NCBI GenBank assembly: GCA_014075215.1
Contig: CP046177.1
Location: 2,480,501 to 2,544,500 of the forward strand
Reading direction: 5' to 3'
DNA: 64,000 nt
From: Flavobacteriaceae bacterium
Lineage (GTDB): Bacteria > Bacteroidota > Bacteroidia > Flavobacteriales > Flavobacteriaceae
Shown: positions 55,401 to 63,092 of the stretch, piece by piece
Layout: every line of letters begins with the position of its first letter
Numbering within the stretch: the stretch's first letter is position 1
Position numbers and translations under genes: made by a program
Notes under the pieces: generated by a model
Told to the model about the DNA's origin: nothing
Seen by the model: only the letters and a program-made list of their open reading frames with translations
The model's database searches: none

Positions 55401-56310
55401 CTGCTTGCTGATTATCTTCTTTATGTAACAGTACTGTTTTAGTTCCCGATCCGATTATTTCATCAATATGTTCTTTTTCAATAATGGTATCACGATCAAA
55501 AATAATTTCATTTCTTTCAATAGATACTACCTCTCCCGTATCTTCGTCTACAAAGTCTTCAAACCAGGTTTTTAAGACTCTGGCAGCTAACTTACGGCCT
55601 AATACCTTTTTTAGCCCCGCTTTAGAAACCTTTATTTCTTCCGCTAAATCAAAAATCTCCAGAATGTCTTTATCTCTTTCAAAACCAATAGCTCTAAACA
55701 GTGTTGTTACCGGTAGTTTTTTCTTTCTATCGATATACGCATACATCACACTATTGATATCTGTGGCAAACTCTATCCAGGAACCTTTAAAAGGAATGAC
55801 TCTTGCAGAATATAATTTTGTACCGTTTGCATGAAACGATTGTCCGAAGAATACCCCCGGCGATCGATGTAATTGAGATACTACAACTCTCTCTGCACCA
55901 TTAATAATAAATGTACCCGCATTTGTCATATATGGTATTGTGCCCAGATACACATCTTGTACAATAGTTTCAAAATCTTCGTGCTCCGGATCTGTACAAT
56001 ACAATTTTAAACGTGCTTTTAAAGGCACACTATATGTTAATCCTCTTTCTATACATTCTTGAATGCTATATCTTGGCGGATCTACAAAATAATCTAAAAA
56101 TTCCAATACAAAATTATTGCGTGTATCGGTAATAGGAAAATTATCCATGAAGGTTTTATATAATCCTTCTTCACCTCGCTCTTCGGCTTTCGTTTGGAGT
56201 TGAAAAAAATCTTGAAAAGATTTTACCTGAATATCTAAAAAATCAGGGTATTCAGTTTCAAGCTGTGAAGATGCGAAATTGATTCTTTCAATAGTGTTTT
56301 TCGTTGTCAA
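52495..56310 (-). CDS. rpoB: DNA-directed RNA polymerase beta subunit
   Basis: The 1271-residue subunit begins at a TTG (56310) because no ATG is available near the family start ([26 protein letters not shown]). The rifampicin region reads [20 protein letters not shown] and [17 protein letters not shown], the sensitive consensus at the usual resistance positions. The flexible C-terminal region includes [20 protein letters not shown]. It is followed by rpoC after 86 bases and preceded by rplL with a 131-base gap. Confidence 0.97.
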   Translation of the reverse strand: [1271 protein letters not shown]

Positions 56311-56441
56311 AAGAGAATATATTTTTGATTAAAAGTCTAGATTAAATAAAGAACGAATATATACGCAAAATAGTTCAGGCTTAAAGAACCGTAAAATCCT
56401 TTAATACCTATAATACCTAAATCTGTTCAAGTTGTACAAAC

Positions 56442-56822
56442 TTACTTTAGCTCAACTTCAGCTCCAGCTTCTTCTAACGAAACTTTAAGACCTTCGCCCT
56501 CGTCTTTGGAAACACCTTCTTTGATTGGGGCCGGTGCACTGTCCACAATACCTTTAGCTTCTTTTAATCCCAAACCGGTTAATTCTTTAACTAATTTTAC
56601 TACAGCGAGTTTGGAACCACCTGCTGCTTTAAGAATTACATCAAATTCAGTTTGCTCTTCTGCACCGCCTCCGTCAGCAGCGGTGCCTGCAGGTCCTGCT
56701 ACCGCCACTGCTGCTGCTGCTGGCTCAATACCATATTTGCTTTTTAAAATATCAGCTAATTCCGTAACTTCTTTTACCGTTAAGTTGACTAATTGCTCCG
56801 CGAAATTTTTTAAATCTGCCAT
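56442..56822 (-). CDS. rplL: Ribosomal protein bL12 (L7/L12)
   Basis: The 126-residue stalk protein has an N-terminal dimerisation domain (LKNFAEQLVNLTVKEVTELA), an Ala/Gly-rich hinge at about 35-50 and the C-terminal factor-binding domain (EFDVILKAAGGSKLAVVKLV, GLGLKEAKGIVDSAP). It recruits translation GTPases to the ribosome. Gene order rplJ-rplL-rpoB is conserved. Confidence 0.98.
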   Translation of the reverse strand: MADLKNFAEQLVNLTVKEVTELADILKSKYGIEPAAAAVAVAGPAGTAADGGGAEEQTEFDVILKAAGGSKLAVVKLVKELTGLGLKEAKGIVDSAPAPIKEGVSKDEGEGLKVSLEEAGAEVELK

Positions 56823-56873
56823 TTCAATTGTTTTTTAAAATTTTTTATTATGTAATTTATTTAGTGTGCTCAT

Positions 56874-57389
56874 TTATTTTTCCGATAATGTTTTTAAAAT
56901 ACCTGACAACTTACCTCCTCCCGACTGTAATGCCGAAATAACATTTTTAGCCGGTGATTGCAGTAAGGTGATAATATCTCCAATCAATTCTTCTTTAGAT
57001 TTAATATTTGTCAGAATATCTAATTGATTATCTCCAATATAAACCGCTTGTTCAACATAAGCGCCTTTTAACAGAGGTTTATCTGATTTTTTTCTAAACT
57101 CTTTAATTAATTTTGCAGGAGCATTTCCTGCTTCAGCAATCATTAAAGAAGTATTTCCTGTTAAAACATCTTGTAACGCTCCAAATTCTTTATCAGAAGC
57201 TTCCATTGCTTTTGATAATAATGTGTTTTTTACAACAGCTAATTTTACATTTGCTTTAAAACAAGCTCTCCGCAGGTTGGATGTGGTTAATGCATCCAAA
57301 CCGGAAATATCTGTCAGATAAACCGTATTTGTATCTGCTAATCGTGCTGTTAAATCTTGTACTACCTGTGATTTCTCTTCTCTAGTCAT
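56874..57389 (-). CDS. rplJ: Ribosomal protein uL10
   Basis: The 171-residue protein anchors the L12 stalk. It begins TREEKSQVVQDLTARLADTN and contains the L10 core NLRRACFKANVKLAVVKNTL and the C-terminal helix binding L12 dimers. It lies between rplA (23 bases upstream) and rplL. In many bacteria the rplJ leader is an autoregulatory site; the short gap here leaves little room for one. Confidence 0.97.
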   Translation of the reverse strand: MTREEKSQVVQDLTARLADTNTVYLTDISGLDALTTSNLRRACFKANVKLAVVKNTLLSKAMEASDKEFGALQDVLTGNTSLMIAEAGNAPAKLIKEFRKKSDKPLLKGAYVEQAVYIGDNQLDILTNIKSKEELIGDIITLLQSPAKNVISALQSGGGKLSGILKTLSEK

Positions 57390-57411
57390 AATTTATACAT
57401 TTTAACTGCTG

Positions 57412-58101
57412 TTAAACAGATTTTACATCAACTTCTACACTAGGGCTCATGGTACTAGACATAAAAGCACTTTTTATATATATCCCTTTTGCTGCTGTTG
57501 GTTTTAATTTGATGATGGTTTGAATTAATTCATTTGCATTTTCTGCAATCATATTAGCATCAAAAGATACTTTTCCTATTGCAGCATGTACAATTCCGGT
57601 TTTATCAACTTTAAAGTCAATTTTGCCCGCTTTTACATCCTTTACGGCTTTTTTTATGTCCATAGTTACCGTACCTGTTTTGGGATTAGGCATTAACCCT
57701 CTGGGGCCTAAAATTCTTCCTAAAGGGCCTAATTTACCCATAACACCAGGCATTGTAATAATTACGTCCACATCTGTCCATCCTCCTTTAATTTTTTGGA
57801 GGTATTCATCTAAACCTACATAGTCAGCTCCTGCTTCTTGTGCTTCTGCTTCTTTGTCGGGTGTTACCAATGCAAGTACTTTTACATCTTTACCTGTTCC
57901 GTGCGGAAGTGTTACCACACCTCTAACCATTTGATTAGCTTTGCGTGGATCTACTCCTAAGCGGATAGCTATGTCTACAGATGCATCAAACTTTACATTA
58001 GTAATTTTTTTGATTAGGGCAGAAGCTGCATCAACACTATGAGATTTGGAACTATCTAATTTTGCATGTGCTTCTTTTTGCTTTTTTGTTAACCTTGTCA
58101 T
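57412..58101 (-). CDS. rplA: Ribosomal protein uL1
   Basis: The 229-residue protein binds the L1 stalk of 23S rRNA. It contains the family signatures VRGVVTLPHGTGKDVKVLAL, MPGVMGKLGPLGRILGPRGL and PNPKTGTV. It follows rplK after 20 bases in the conserved nusG-rplK-rplA-rplJ order. Confidence 0.98.
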   Translation of the reverse strand: MTRLTKKQKEAHAKLDSSKSHSVDAASALIKKITNVKFDASVDIAIRLGVDPRKANQMVRGVVTLPHGTGKDVKVLALVTPDKEAEAQEAGADYVGLDEYLQKIKGGWTDVDVIITMPGVMGKLGPLGRILGPRGLMPNPKTGTVTMDIKKAVKDVKAGKIDFKVDKTGIVHAAIGKVSFDANMIAENANELIQTIIKLKPTAAKGIYIKSAFMSSTMSPSVEVDVKSV

Positions 58102-58121
58102 TTTACTATTCTTTATAAAGT

Positions 58122-58559
58122 TTATACAGGGGCATCGCCTTTTACTGTTAATCCCATAGAACGTGCTGTACCGGCAATCATTTTCATTGCCGAAGAAACT
58201 TCAAAAGCATTTAAATCTGCCATTTTATCTTCTGCAATTACTTTAATCTGATCCCAGGTAATCGATGCTATCTTTTTTCTGTTGGGTTCACCCGAAGCTT
58301 TTTTAATTTTAGCTGCTTCCATCAACTGCACTGCTGCCGGAGGTGTTTTTATTACAAAATCGAAAGATTTATCTTTATAAACCGTAATAACCACTGGCAG
58401 CACTTTTCCTTGTTTATCTTGAGATCTTGCATTAAATTGCTTACAGAACTCCATGATATTAACACCGGCAGCACCTAAAGCAGGGCCAACCGGCGGTGAC
58501 GGATTTGCCGCACCTCCTCTTACTTGTAATTTTACTATTTTACTAACTTCTTTTGCCAT
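58122..58559 (-). CDS. rplK: Ribosomal protein uL11
   Basis: The 145-residue protein contacts the GTPase-associated centre of 23S rRNA. It shows KLQVRGGAANPSPPVGPALG and AGVNIMEFCKQFNARS with the proline-rich hinge, and ends with a complete C-terminal domain. It follows nusG after 67 bases. Confidence 0.98.
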   Translation of the reverse strand: MAKEVSKIVKLQVRGGAANPSPPVGPALGAAGVNIMEFCKQFNARSQDKQGKVLPVVITVYKDKSFDFVIKTPPAAVQLMEAAKIKKASGEPNRKKIASITWDQIKVIAEDKMADLNAFEVSSAMKMIAGTARSMGLTVKGDAPV

Positions 58560-58626
58560 TTTACTTAACTTAAGTAGATGTGTTTAAAAAAATTGGAAGC
58601 TAAAAAGCACATCAATTATGTAACAA

Positions 58627-59175
58627 TTATATTTTATTTACTTGCATATAGCTCAATTCTAACGGGGTTCTACGCCCAAATATCTTTACCATAACTTCTA
58701 ATTTTCTCTTTTCTTCATTTACTTTCTCTATGGTTCCGTCAAAACCGTTAAATGGCCCGTCTATAACTTTTACAGTCTCACCTACCGTATAAGGTATTAC
58801 TATATTTTCATCCTGAACGGCAAGCTCGTCCACTTTACCAAGCATTCTGTTAACTTCTGACTTACGCATTGGAACAGGGTCTCCTCCTTTTGTTTCTCCT
58901 AAGAATCCAATCACCCCGGTAGTTGACCTGATAACGTGAGGAACCTCTCCGGACAGGTTTGCTTCTATCATAATATATCCCGGAAAGTAGACTTTTTCTT
59001 TATTGATCTTTTTTCCATTTCTTACCTGAATAACTTTTTCGGTAGGAACTAACACCTGATTTACATAATCCGAAAGGCCCAAACGGCCGATTTCAGTTTC
59101 TATATAAGATTTTACTTTACTTTCCTGTCCTCCGATCGCTCTTACAACGTACCATTTCATCATTACATCATCCAT
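58627..59175 (-). CDS. nusG: Transcription antitermination factor NusG
   Basis: The 182-residue protein has an NGN domain (KWYVVRAIGGQESKVKSYIE, VYFPGYIMIEANL, VPHVIRSTTGVIGFLG) and a C-terminal KOW domain (VIDGPFNGFDGTIEKVNEEK). It binds RNA polymerase and links transcription to translation. The start at 59175 leaves 12 bases after secE; the ATG at 59160 (MKWYVV) is an alternative. Confidence 0.96.
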   Translation of the reverse strand: MDDVMMKWYVVRAIGGQESKVKSYIETEIGRLGLSDYVNQVLVPTEKVIQVRNGKKINKEKVYFPGYIMIEANLSGEVPHVIRSTTGVIGFLGETKGGDPVPMRKSEVNRMLGKVDELAVQDENIVIPYTVGETVKVIDGPFNGFDGTIEKVNEEKRKLEVMVKIFGRRTPLELSYMQVNKI

Positions 59176-59187
59176 ATCTCTTTTACT

Positions 59188-59376
59188 CTAAAATAATTGA
59201 AAAAAATTATCTAATCCCATTTGAAAAACCTTATCAATAGCAGCAACACCTAATGCAAATAGTATGGTGAAAACTGCCACCGCAACCGTAGTTTTCTGGG
59301 CGCTTTCCTTGGAAATCCAAGTCATGTGATTGTTTAGTTCTTCGAAAGAATCCTTGATATATTGTATAAATCCCAT
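59188..59376 (-). CDS. secE: Preprotein translocase subunit SecE
   Basis: This 62-residue, single-helix SecE has an amphipathic N-terminal stretch (IQYIKDSFEELNNHMTWISK) and one membrane segment at about 30-50 (TTVAVAVFTILFALGVAAID). Minimal SecE proteins of this size are normal in Bacteroidota. It forms the Sec channel with SecY and SecG. It lies between tRNA-Trp and nusG. Confidence 0.95.
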   Translation of the reverse strand: MGFIQYIKDSFEELNNHMTWISKESAQKTTVAVAVFTILFALGVAAIDKVFQMGLDNFFQLF

Positions 59377-59449
59377 ATTAACTATTTTTTGTACATCTTT
59401 TCCATTTTAGGCTTCAGCACAACTCCTTTGGTTTTTTATTATTGTTTAG

Positions 59450-59522
59450 CACGGGTTGAGAGACTCGAACTCCCGACACCTGGTTTTGGAGACCAGTGCT
59501 CTACCAACTGAGCTAAACCCGT
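59450..59522 (-). tRNA. tRNA-Trp (anticodon CCA)
   Basis: A 73-base tRNA: acceptor ACGGGTT/AACCCGT with discriminator G, anticodon stem CTGGT/ACCAG with loop CTCCAAA, T-loop GTTCGAGTC. It is placed between tuf and secE as in other bacteria. Confidence 0.96.
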
Positions 59523-59599
59523 TTCTATTTATTCATAAAGGCATCCCAATAAAATTGGGACACCTTCACAAATAGTATTTGAAACTAATGTGATTTTTC

Positions 59600-60787
59600 C
59601 TAATCTAAAATCTCAGTTACCTGACCTGCACCTACTGTTCTACCACCTTCACGAATTGCAAAACGCAAACCTAAGTTTAATGCAATCGGTTGAATTAAAT
59701 CAACGGTAATGGTCAAATTATCTCCGGGCATTACCATTTCTACACCATCAGGTAAATTAATATTTCCTGTTACATCAGTAGTACGTACGTAAAACTGTGG
59801 ACGGTAGTTATTATGAAATGGTGTATGCCTTCCGCCTTCTTCTTTTTTAAGGACATATACTTCTGCCTTGAACTTGGCATGTGGAGTTACGGAACCTGGC
59901 TTACAGATGACCATACCTCTTTTGATATCGGCTTTTTCTATACCTCTTAATAAGATTCCCGCATTATCTCCTGCTTCACCTCTGTCTAATATTTGGCGAA
60001 ACATCTCGATACCTGTAATGGTAGAGGTCAACTTCTCAGCTCCCATACCAATAATTTCCACCGGGTCTCCTGTATTGGCAATACCGGTTTCAATTCTACC
60101 TGTTGCTACAGTACCACGACCTGTAATAGAAAATACATCTTCAATTGGCATTAAGAAATCTTTATCAACTTCTCTTAAGGGTTCTTCAATCCAGCTGTCA
60201 ACAGCTTCCATTAACTCTGTTACACTATCTACCCATTTTTGTTCACCATTTAAGGCTCCTAAAGCAGAACCGGCAATCACAGGGCCATTATCTCCGTCAT
60301 ATTCATAGAAAGAAAGTAAATCTCTAATCTCCATCTCTACCAATTCCAGTAACTCATCATCATCAACCATATCTACTTTATTCATAAATACTACTATTCT
60401 AGGAATACCTACCTGGCGTCCTAATAAGATATGTTCGCGAGTTTGAGGCATCGGGCCATCCGTAGCAGCAACAACTAAAATTGCTCCGTCCATTTGAGCG
60501 GCACCTGTTACCATGTTTTTCACATAATCTGCGTGACCCGGACAGTCAACGTGTGCATAATGACGGTTTGCTGTCTGATACTCTACATGAGAAGTATTGA
60601 TGGTAATACCTCTTTCTTTTTCTTCCGGAGCATTATCGATTTGATCGAAATCTTTAGCTTCAGACAAACCCGAATCTGCCAATACTTTGGTAATAGCTGC
60701 AGTTAATGTAGTCTTTCCGTGATCTACGTGTCCGATTGTACCTATATTTAAGTGTGGTTTCGAACGGTCAAAATTTGCTTTTGCCAT
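59600..60787 (-). CDS. tuf: Elongation factor Tu
   Basis: The 395-residue GTPase delivers aminoacyl-tRNA to the ribosome. G1 is GHVDHGKTT at about 18-26, G2 includes RGITINTSH, G3 is DCPGHADY, and NKVDMVDD and GSALGAL follow. Domains 2 and 3 are complete, ending GRTVGAGQVTEILD. It is preceded by four tRNA genes and followed by tRNA-Trp, the conserved tRNA-tuf-tRNA-secE arrangement. Confidence 0.98.
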   Translation of the reverse strand: MAKANFDRSKPHLNIGTIGHVDHGKTTLTAAITKVLADSGLSEAKDFDQIDNAPEEKERGITINTSHVEYQTANRHYAHVDCPGHADYVKNMVTGAAQMDGAILVVAATDGPMPQTREHILLGRQVGIPRIVVFMNKVDMVDDDELLELVEMEIRDLLSFYEYDGDNGPVIAGSALGALNGEQKWVDSVTELMEAVDSWIEEPLREVDKDFLMPIEDVFSITGRGTVATGRIETGIANTGDPVEIIGMGAEKLTSTITGIEMFRQILDRGEAGDNAGILLRGIEKADIKRGMVICKPGSVTPHAKFKAEVYVLKKEEGGRHTPFHNNYRPQFYVRTTDVTGNINLPDGVEMVMPGDNLTITVDLIQPIALNLGLRFAIREGGRTVGAGQVTEILD

Positions 60788-60843
60788 GGTTATTTGATTT
60801 TAATTCTTAGTTAAATATTTAGTGTCTATCTTATATTTTTTTG

Positions 60844-60916
60844 AGCCAATGACGGGATTTGAACCCGTGACCTCATCCCTACCAAGGATGCGCTCTACCA
60901 ACTGAGCTACACCGGC
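60844..60916 (-). tRNA. tRNA-Thr (anticodon GGT)
   Basis: A 73-base tRNA: acceptor GCCGGTG/CATTGGC, anticodon stem CATCC/GGATG with loop TTGGTAG, T-loop GTTCAAATC. Last of the four-tRNA block upstream of tuf. Confidence 0.95.
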
Positions 60917-60931
60917 TTGGAAAAAAATTTG

Positions 60932-61004
60932 AGCGAGAGACCGGGTTCGAACCGGCGACATTCAGCTTGGAAGGCTGACGCTCTACCAACTGAGCTACTC
61001 TCGC
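60932..61004 (-). tRNA. tRNA-Gly (anticodon TCC)
   Basis: A 73-base tRNA: acceptor GCGAGAG/CTCTCGC, anticodon stem TCAGC/GCTGA with loop CTTCCAA, T-loop GTTCGAACC. Confidence 0.95.
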
Positions 61005-61028
61005 ATTCTTTGTTTATATTCAATTTTG

Positions 61029-61111
61029 TGGGGAGAGCAGGATTCGAACCTGCGAAGTCGTAAGACAACGGAGTTACAGTCCGTCCCATTTGGCCGCTCT
61101 GGAATCTCCCC
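61029..61111 (-). tRNA. tRNA-Tyr (anticodon GTA)
   Basis: An 83-base class II tRNA: acceptor GGGGAGA/TCTCCCC with discriminator A, anticodon loop CTGTAAC, long variable arm, T-loop GTTCGAATC. Confidence 0.95.
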
Positions 61112-61152
61112 TCCGAAAATTCACTATTTTGATGAACTTTTTTACTGTTTTG

Positions 61153-61226
61153 AGCCGATGGAGGGACTCGAACCCACGACCTGCTGATTACAAATCAGCT
61201 GCTCTAGCCAGCTGAGCTACACCGGC
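61153..61226 (-). tRNA. tRNA-Thr (anticodon TGT)
   Basis: A 74-base tRNA: acceptor GCCGGTG/CATCGGC, anticodon stem GCTGA/TCAGC with loop TTTGTAA, T-loop GTTCGAGTC. It is the first gene of the tRNA-tuf-ribosomal protein cluster; a hairpin in the leader overlaps its first three bases. Confidence 0.95.
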
Positions 61227-61246
61227 TGTTTTTACAAAAAACAGCC
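61224..61246 (-). promoter_or_regulatory. Leader hairpin overlapping the 5' end of tRNA-Thr(TGT)
   Basis: Perfect 10-base arms GGCTGTTTTT and AAAAACAGCC with a 3-base loop cover the leader and the first three tRNA bases. It may guide 5' processing or compete with the acceptor stem. Confidence 0.45.
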
Positions 61247-61265
61247 CGCTATTTCTAACGGACTG

Positions 61266-61273
61266 CAAATGTA
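61266..61273 (-). promoter_or_regulatory. -7 promoter box of the tRNA-tuf cluster
   Basis: On the minus strand TACATTTG matches TAnnTTTG, 40 bases upstream of tRNA-Thr(TGT), with an A/T-rich upstream region. Confidence 0.5.
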
Positions 61274-61321
61274 TAAAGTTTTTTTTATTTCTAAAACTTT
61301 TTGTTCTTTTTTTTAAGAGGA

Positions 61322-61630
61322 TCATATTGCTATTGCACCTCTTGTTTTTTCTTTGGATTTTTTCAATTGTCTTTTCAGAGATTCTACGCCTAAACTAACT
61401 CCTTCTTCAAAAGATTTTGTTTGTTTTTTTACCATCAGTTCACTTCCGGGTATATTAATTTTAATCTCTATAATCTTATTTTCTTTATCACTTGTATTTT
61501 CTACTTTCAGAAAAACTTCCACATCTATAATTTTATCGTGGAACCTAACGAGCGTTCCTACTTTCTTTTCGATAAATGTTAGTAAATCCGATGATGCATT
61601 AAAGTTAATTGATTGGGTATATACTTTCAT
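61322..61630 (-). CDS. hpf: Ribosome hibernation promoting factor (HPF/RaiA family)
   Basis: The 102-residue short-form HPF binds the 30S A/P site region and inactivates ribosomes under stress. The family fold is seen in VYTQSINFNASSDLLTFIEK, KIIDVEVFLKVENTSDKENK, EIKINIPGSELMVKKQTKSF and VSLGVESLKRQLKK. The start overlaps the recombinase stop as ATGA (61627-61630), so the two are translationally coupled, a layout usual in Bacteroidota. Confidence 0.93.
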   Translation of the reverse strand: MKVYTQSINFNASSDLLTFIEKKVGTLVRFHDKIIDVEVFLKVENTSDKENKIIEIKINIPGSELMVKKQTKSFEEGVSLGVESLKRQLKKSKEKTRGAIAI

Positions 61631-62517
61631 AAGTAGTTTTTTTTATTGCTCCTAGGGTGAGCCTGATTATACACTTTTTTAATTTTATCCAAGCTATTAT
61701 AGATGTAGACTTGGGTGGAGGCCAAACTTGAATGCCCTAGTAATTCTTTAACCGAGTTTAAATCTGCTCCTTCATTTAGTAAATGTGTGGCAAAAGAATG
61801 CCGCAGAATATGAGGGCTCTTTTTTACCTTAGAAGAAACTTTACTAAAGTACTCATTTATTATTCTATAAACAAGTGTTTCGTATATTTTATTTCCTTTT
61901 TCAGTAATAAACAGATGTGTTTCATTTGTATTTATTTCCTCTCTTGCTTTGATATACCTGTTTAATGTTTCATATACAGGGGTTATTAAAGGGATATATC
62001 TTTCTTTATTTCTTTTCCCTATTATCTTAATGGTTCTATCGTCAAAATAAACAGCATTTGTTTTTATTGTTATGAGCTCTGTTCTGCGGATTCCCATAGA
62101 ATACAATAATTCTATTATGAGCTTGTTGCGGAGATCAATAAAAGTATCTCCTTCAAAAAAGTCAAGAACATCGTTGATCTCTTTTGTTGAAAACGGAACC
62201 TGAACTTTCTTTTTTGTTTTTAAAGCTTTGTGATGTAACATTGGGTTGATTTTTATTTGTTTCGTTTTCTGTAGAAAATGATAGTACGATCTTAATGCAC
62301 TCATTTTTCTATTAATGCTATTGTTGGAAATATGGTTAATTGCCAAATGAACGATCCAGCTACGAATCTGATGATATTGTATATCTTTTAAATCCTGCTG
62401 ATCAAATTCAATTTCACAAAAGTCTTTAAAAGTCAGAAGGTCACTGTGATAAGCCAAAATCGTATTTCGAGCATATTTTTTTTCAAGAGCTAAATAGTTT
62501 AAGAAAGGTTGAATCAT
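61627..62517 (-). CDS. xerC: Tyrosine recombinase, XerC-type
   Basis: The 296-residue protein has an N-terminal SAM-like DNA-binding domain (FLNYLALEKKYARNTILAYH) and the catalytic domain. The active residues are Arg in SMGIRRTEL, HxxR in HILRHSFATHLL, His in LLGHSSLASTQ and Tyr in VYIYNSL. Position between rpsU and hpf is the standard chromosomal locus of this Xer protein in flavobacteria, so it likely resolves chromosome dimers and is not a mobile-element integrase. Confidence 0.93.
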   Translation of the reverse strand: MIQPFLNYLALEKKYARNTILAYHSDLLTFKDFCEIEFDQQDLKDIQYHQIRSWIVHLAINHISNNSINRKMSALRSYYHFLQKTKQIKINPMLHHKALKTKKKVQVPFSTKEINDVLDFFEGDTFIDLRNKLIIELLYSMGIRRTELITIKTNAVYFDDRTIKIIGKRNKERYIPLITPVYETLNRYIKAREEINTNETHLFITEKGNKIYETLVYRIINEYFSKVSSKVKKSPHILRHSFATHLLNEGADLNSVKELLGHSSLASTQVYIYNSLDKIKKVYNQAHPRSNKKNYL

Positions 62518-62606
62518 TTATTTAAAGTCCTTTTATTCAAAGGTAAACATATAATATCAAAATGAAAAATCCCATATCAAAACGATACAGGATGTAATAT
62601 AGTTGC

Positions 62607-62630
62607 AAAAGAAGTTTTAACCGACTTCTT
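62607..62630 (-). terminator. rpsU terminator overlapping the stop codon
   Basis: Arms ACTTCTT (62624-62630) and AAGAAGT (62609-62615), with the rpsU stop in the loop, are followed on the minus strand by a short T run. It may reduce read-through into xerC. Confidence 0.5.
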
Positions 62631-62814
62631 CCTGAGTTTTTAATCTCTGAACATAAGAGGCTTTAATTTTTTGAGCTCTTTTGGCAACAGATGGTTTTGT
62701 GTAATGTTTTCTGTCACGTAGATTTTTCATTGTCTTTGTACGATCAAATTTTCTTTTAAAACGCTTTAGAGCTCTATCAATATTTTCTCCTTCTTTAACC
62801 GGAATAATTAACAT
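62617..62814 (-). CDS. rpsU: Ribosomal protein bS21
   Basis: The 65-residue protein begins LIIPVKEGENIDRALKRFKR and ends with the basic helix KRAQKIKASYVQRLKTQEE. In Bacteroidota it helps occlude the anti-Shine-Dalgarno end of 16S rRNA, as shown for the Flavobacterium johnsoniae ribosome. Its own mRNA carries a strong Shine-Dalgarno (62823-62830), the only one I noticed in the window, which fits autoregulation by ribosomes lacking bS21. The -7 box TATATTTG lies at 62864-62871. Confidence 0.96.
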   Translation of the reverse strand: MLIIPVKEGENIDRALKRFKRKFDRTKTMKNLRDRKHYTKPSVAKRAQKIKASYVQRLKTQEEVG

Positions 62815-62822
62815 GTGTTGGC

Positions 62823-62830
62823 ACCTCCTT
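62823..62830 (-). promoter_or_regulatory. Unusual strong Shine-Dalgarno of rpsU
   Basis: On the minus strand AAAGGAGGTG contains AAGGAGGT, 8 bases before the rpsU ATG. Such sites are normally absent in this phylum. Confidence 0.8.
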
Positions 62831-62863
62831 TCAATATCTTCTCTTCAAAAATTAGACTGGGTG

Positions 62864-62871
62864 CAAATATA
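62864..62871 (-). promoter_or_regulatory. rpsU -7 promoter box
   Basis: TATATTTG on the minus strand matches TAnnTTTG and would give an rpsU leader of about 45 bases containing the Shine-Dalgarno. Confidence 0.5.
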
Positions 62872-62977
62872 GTATGATTATTTTAATAATGATTGCAGAT
62901 GGTAAAATTATTTTTTAAAAATATCGATTGTTATTATTCCTACAATTTTTAATGCTACTTTCGTCATTTTAATCATT

Positions 62978-63087
62978 AAAAAAAAGGCAGTATATTACAA
63001 TTGTACTGCCCTTGAATTTTATTGTTTAGTGAAATGAGTATAGCTAATTTTCGGATGTATAGTTTGTAAAATCATTTCACTATCTCC
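62978..63087 (-). ncRNA. Candidate small RNA upstream of rpsU
   Basis: On the minus strand, a -7 box TATTTTTG (63100-63093) is followed within a few bases by a stem with 11-base arms TAGTGAAATGA (63082-63072) and TCATTTCACTA (63037-63027). A terminator hairpin GGCAGTACA/TATACTGCC (63010-62986) and a T8 run (62985-62978) come next. There is no open reading frame of note. Promoter, structured body and terminator in about 110 bases suggest a free-standing small RNA. I know no named family with this structure. Confidence 0.5.
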
Positions 63088-63092
63088 TAACC

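Noticed and set aside
61627..62517. Integrase of a genomic island
   Set aside because: The gene sits between rpsU and hpf with coupled translation, the normal chromosomal xer locus; no attachment-site duplication is seen.
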